Below, in pieces: positions 6,996-7,228 of a stretch of 7,228 bases of DNA (within the stretch, counting starts at the first letter, position 1; every line of letters begins with the position of its first letter). The notes below the pieces were generated by a model that saw nothing but the letters and a program-made list of their open reading frames with translations, did not search any database and had not been told where the DNA came from. The position numbers and the translations under genes are program-made. The stretch is from an uncultured Lysobacteraceae bacterium (GTDB taxonomy: Bacteria; Pseudomonadota; Gammaproteobacteria; Xanthomonadales; Rhodanobacteraceae). The DNA is taken from positions 1 through 7,228 of the forward strand of contig CAMLLF010000191.1 in assembly GCA_946480705.1 (NCBI GenBank). The letters are read 5' to 3'.

Positions 6996-7228
6996 TCATT
7001 GCGATCCGGCACCTTCGGCTGCGCGGATCTCGACATCGCGCACGTAGGACCAGTCGCAGTCGCCGTTGTTCGCCGGCCCGGGCGTCACCTCCAGCGTCAG
7101 CACGCCGTCGTAGCCGATCGCCTCCGCCACTTCGGCGATCCGCCTGTTGCTGCTCATCGCGTGTGCGAATGTCGCGAACCTGCTCCTTGCGCGCGCGGCG
7201 ACGCGCGACCGCGAGTTCGCGATTCGAG
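6996..7228 (-). CDS. C-terminal fragment of an unrecognised minus-strand protein (5' end outside window)
   Basis: On the minus strand a frame is open from the right edge to a TGA at 6998-6996, giving 77 sense codons. From the in-frame ATG at 7157 to the stop is 53 residues. The tail contains [18 protein letters not shown], then [20 protein letters not shown], and ends AAEGAGSQ. Codon use is typical of the window for the last 45 or so codons. It is weaker nearer the edge (CGA, AGG, ACA, GCA), so the upstream frame is less certain. The strand-PGP-DW-strand ending resembles the last strands of beta-sandwich domains found at the ends of some carbohydrate-related proteins. The [10 protein letters not shown] segment alone would also fit the last strand of a sugar-isomerase-like TIM barrel. 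The family cannot be named. It converges on the fusion gene, with 37 bp between the two stop codons. Confidence 0.5.
   Translation of the reverse strand, partial: RIANSRSRVAARARSRFATFAHAMSSNRRIAEVAEAIGYDGVLTLEVTPGPANNGDCDWSYVRDVEIRAAEGAGSQ

Noticed and set aside
6239..7036. Minus-strand frame of 265 codons spanning the fusion gene 3' end and the convergent gap
   Set aside because: It overlaps the GT4 catalytic region on the opposite strand, and its product is a low-complexity Arg/Ala chain.

Overview
The window is very GC-rich, with strong G/C preference at third codon positions, ATG starts and a sulfotransferase/glycosyltransferase gene style typical of high-GC Proteobacteria. It looks most like a Burkholderiales or Xanthomonadales-type genome, but no marker gene fixes the taxon. 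It reads as part of a locus for a surface or exported carbohydrate. No rRNA, tRNA, CRISPR or insertion-sequence signal was seen.

Layout, left to right. (1) A long minus-strand gene runs off the left edge (start codon at 1702, open to base 1). It encodes a polytopic membrane protein with about 11-12 hydrophobic segments, a large exported first loop and a C-terminal beta-rich soluble domain. It looks like a GT-C-type glycosyltransferase. (2) A 155-bp divergent intergenic region holds a plausible sigma70-type promoter facing right. (3) A plus-strand gene at 1858-2808 encodes a clear UDP-glucuronate decarboxylase (UDP-xylose synthase). (4) A 115-bp gap contains a perfect 10-bp inverted repeat and a 40-codon ORF joined to both flanking genes by ATGA overlaps. 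(5) A 1344-codon plus-strand gene at 2924-6958 encodes a multidomain protein: an N-terminal sulfotransferase-like P-loop domain, a coiled coil with five 14-residue repeats, a GT-A-type glycosyltransferase with a DPD motif, a helical region, and a C-terminal GT4-type glycosyltransferase with an E-x7-E motif. (6) A short convergent intergenic region has overlapping hairpins. (7) The 3' end of a minus-strand gene runs off the right edge.

A coherent reading is that the decarboxylase supplies UDP-xylose and the fusion protein adds two sugar residues and possibly a sulfate to one glycan. The divergent membrane protein could transfer a lipid-linked sugar on the outer face of the membrane. The enzyme families are seen in the sequence. 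The link between them, the sugar used and the final glycan are inference.

The most interesting item is the fusion protein: three predicted transferases and a periodic coiled coil in one chain, directly downstream of a nucleotide-sugar synthase.
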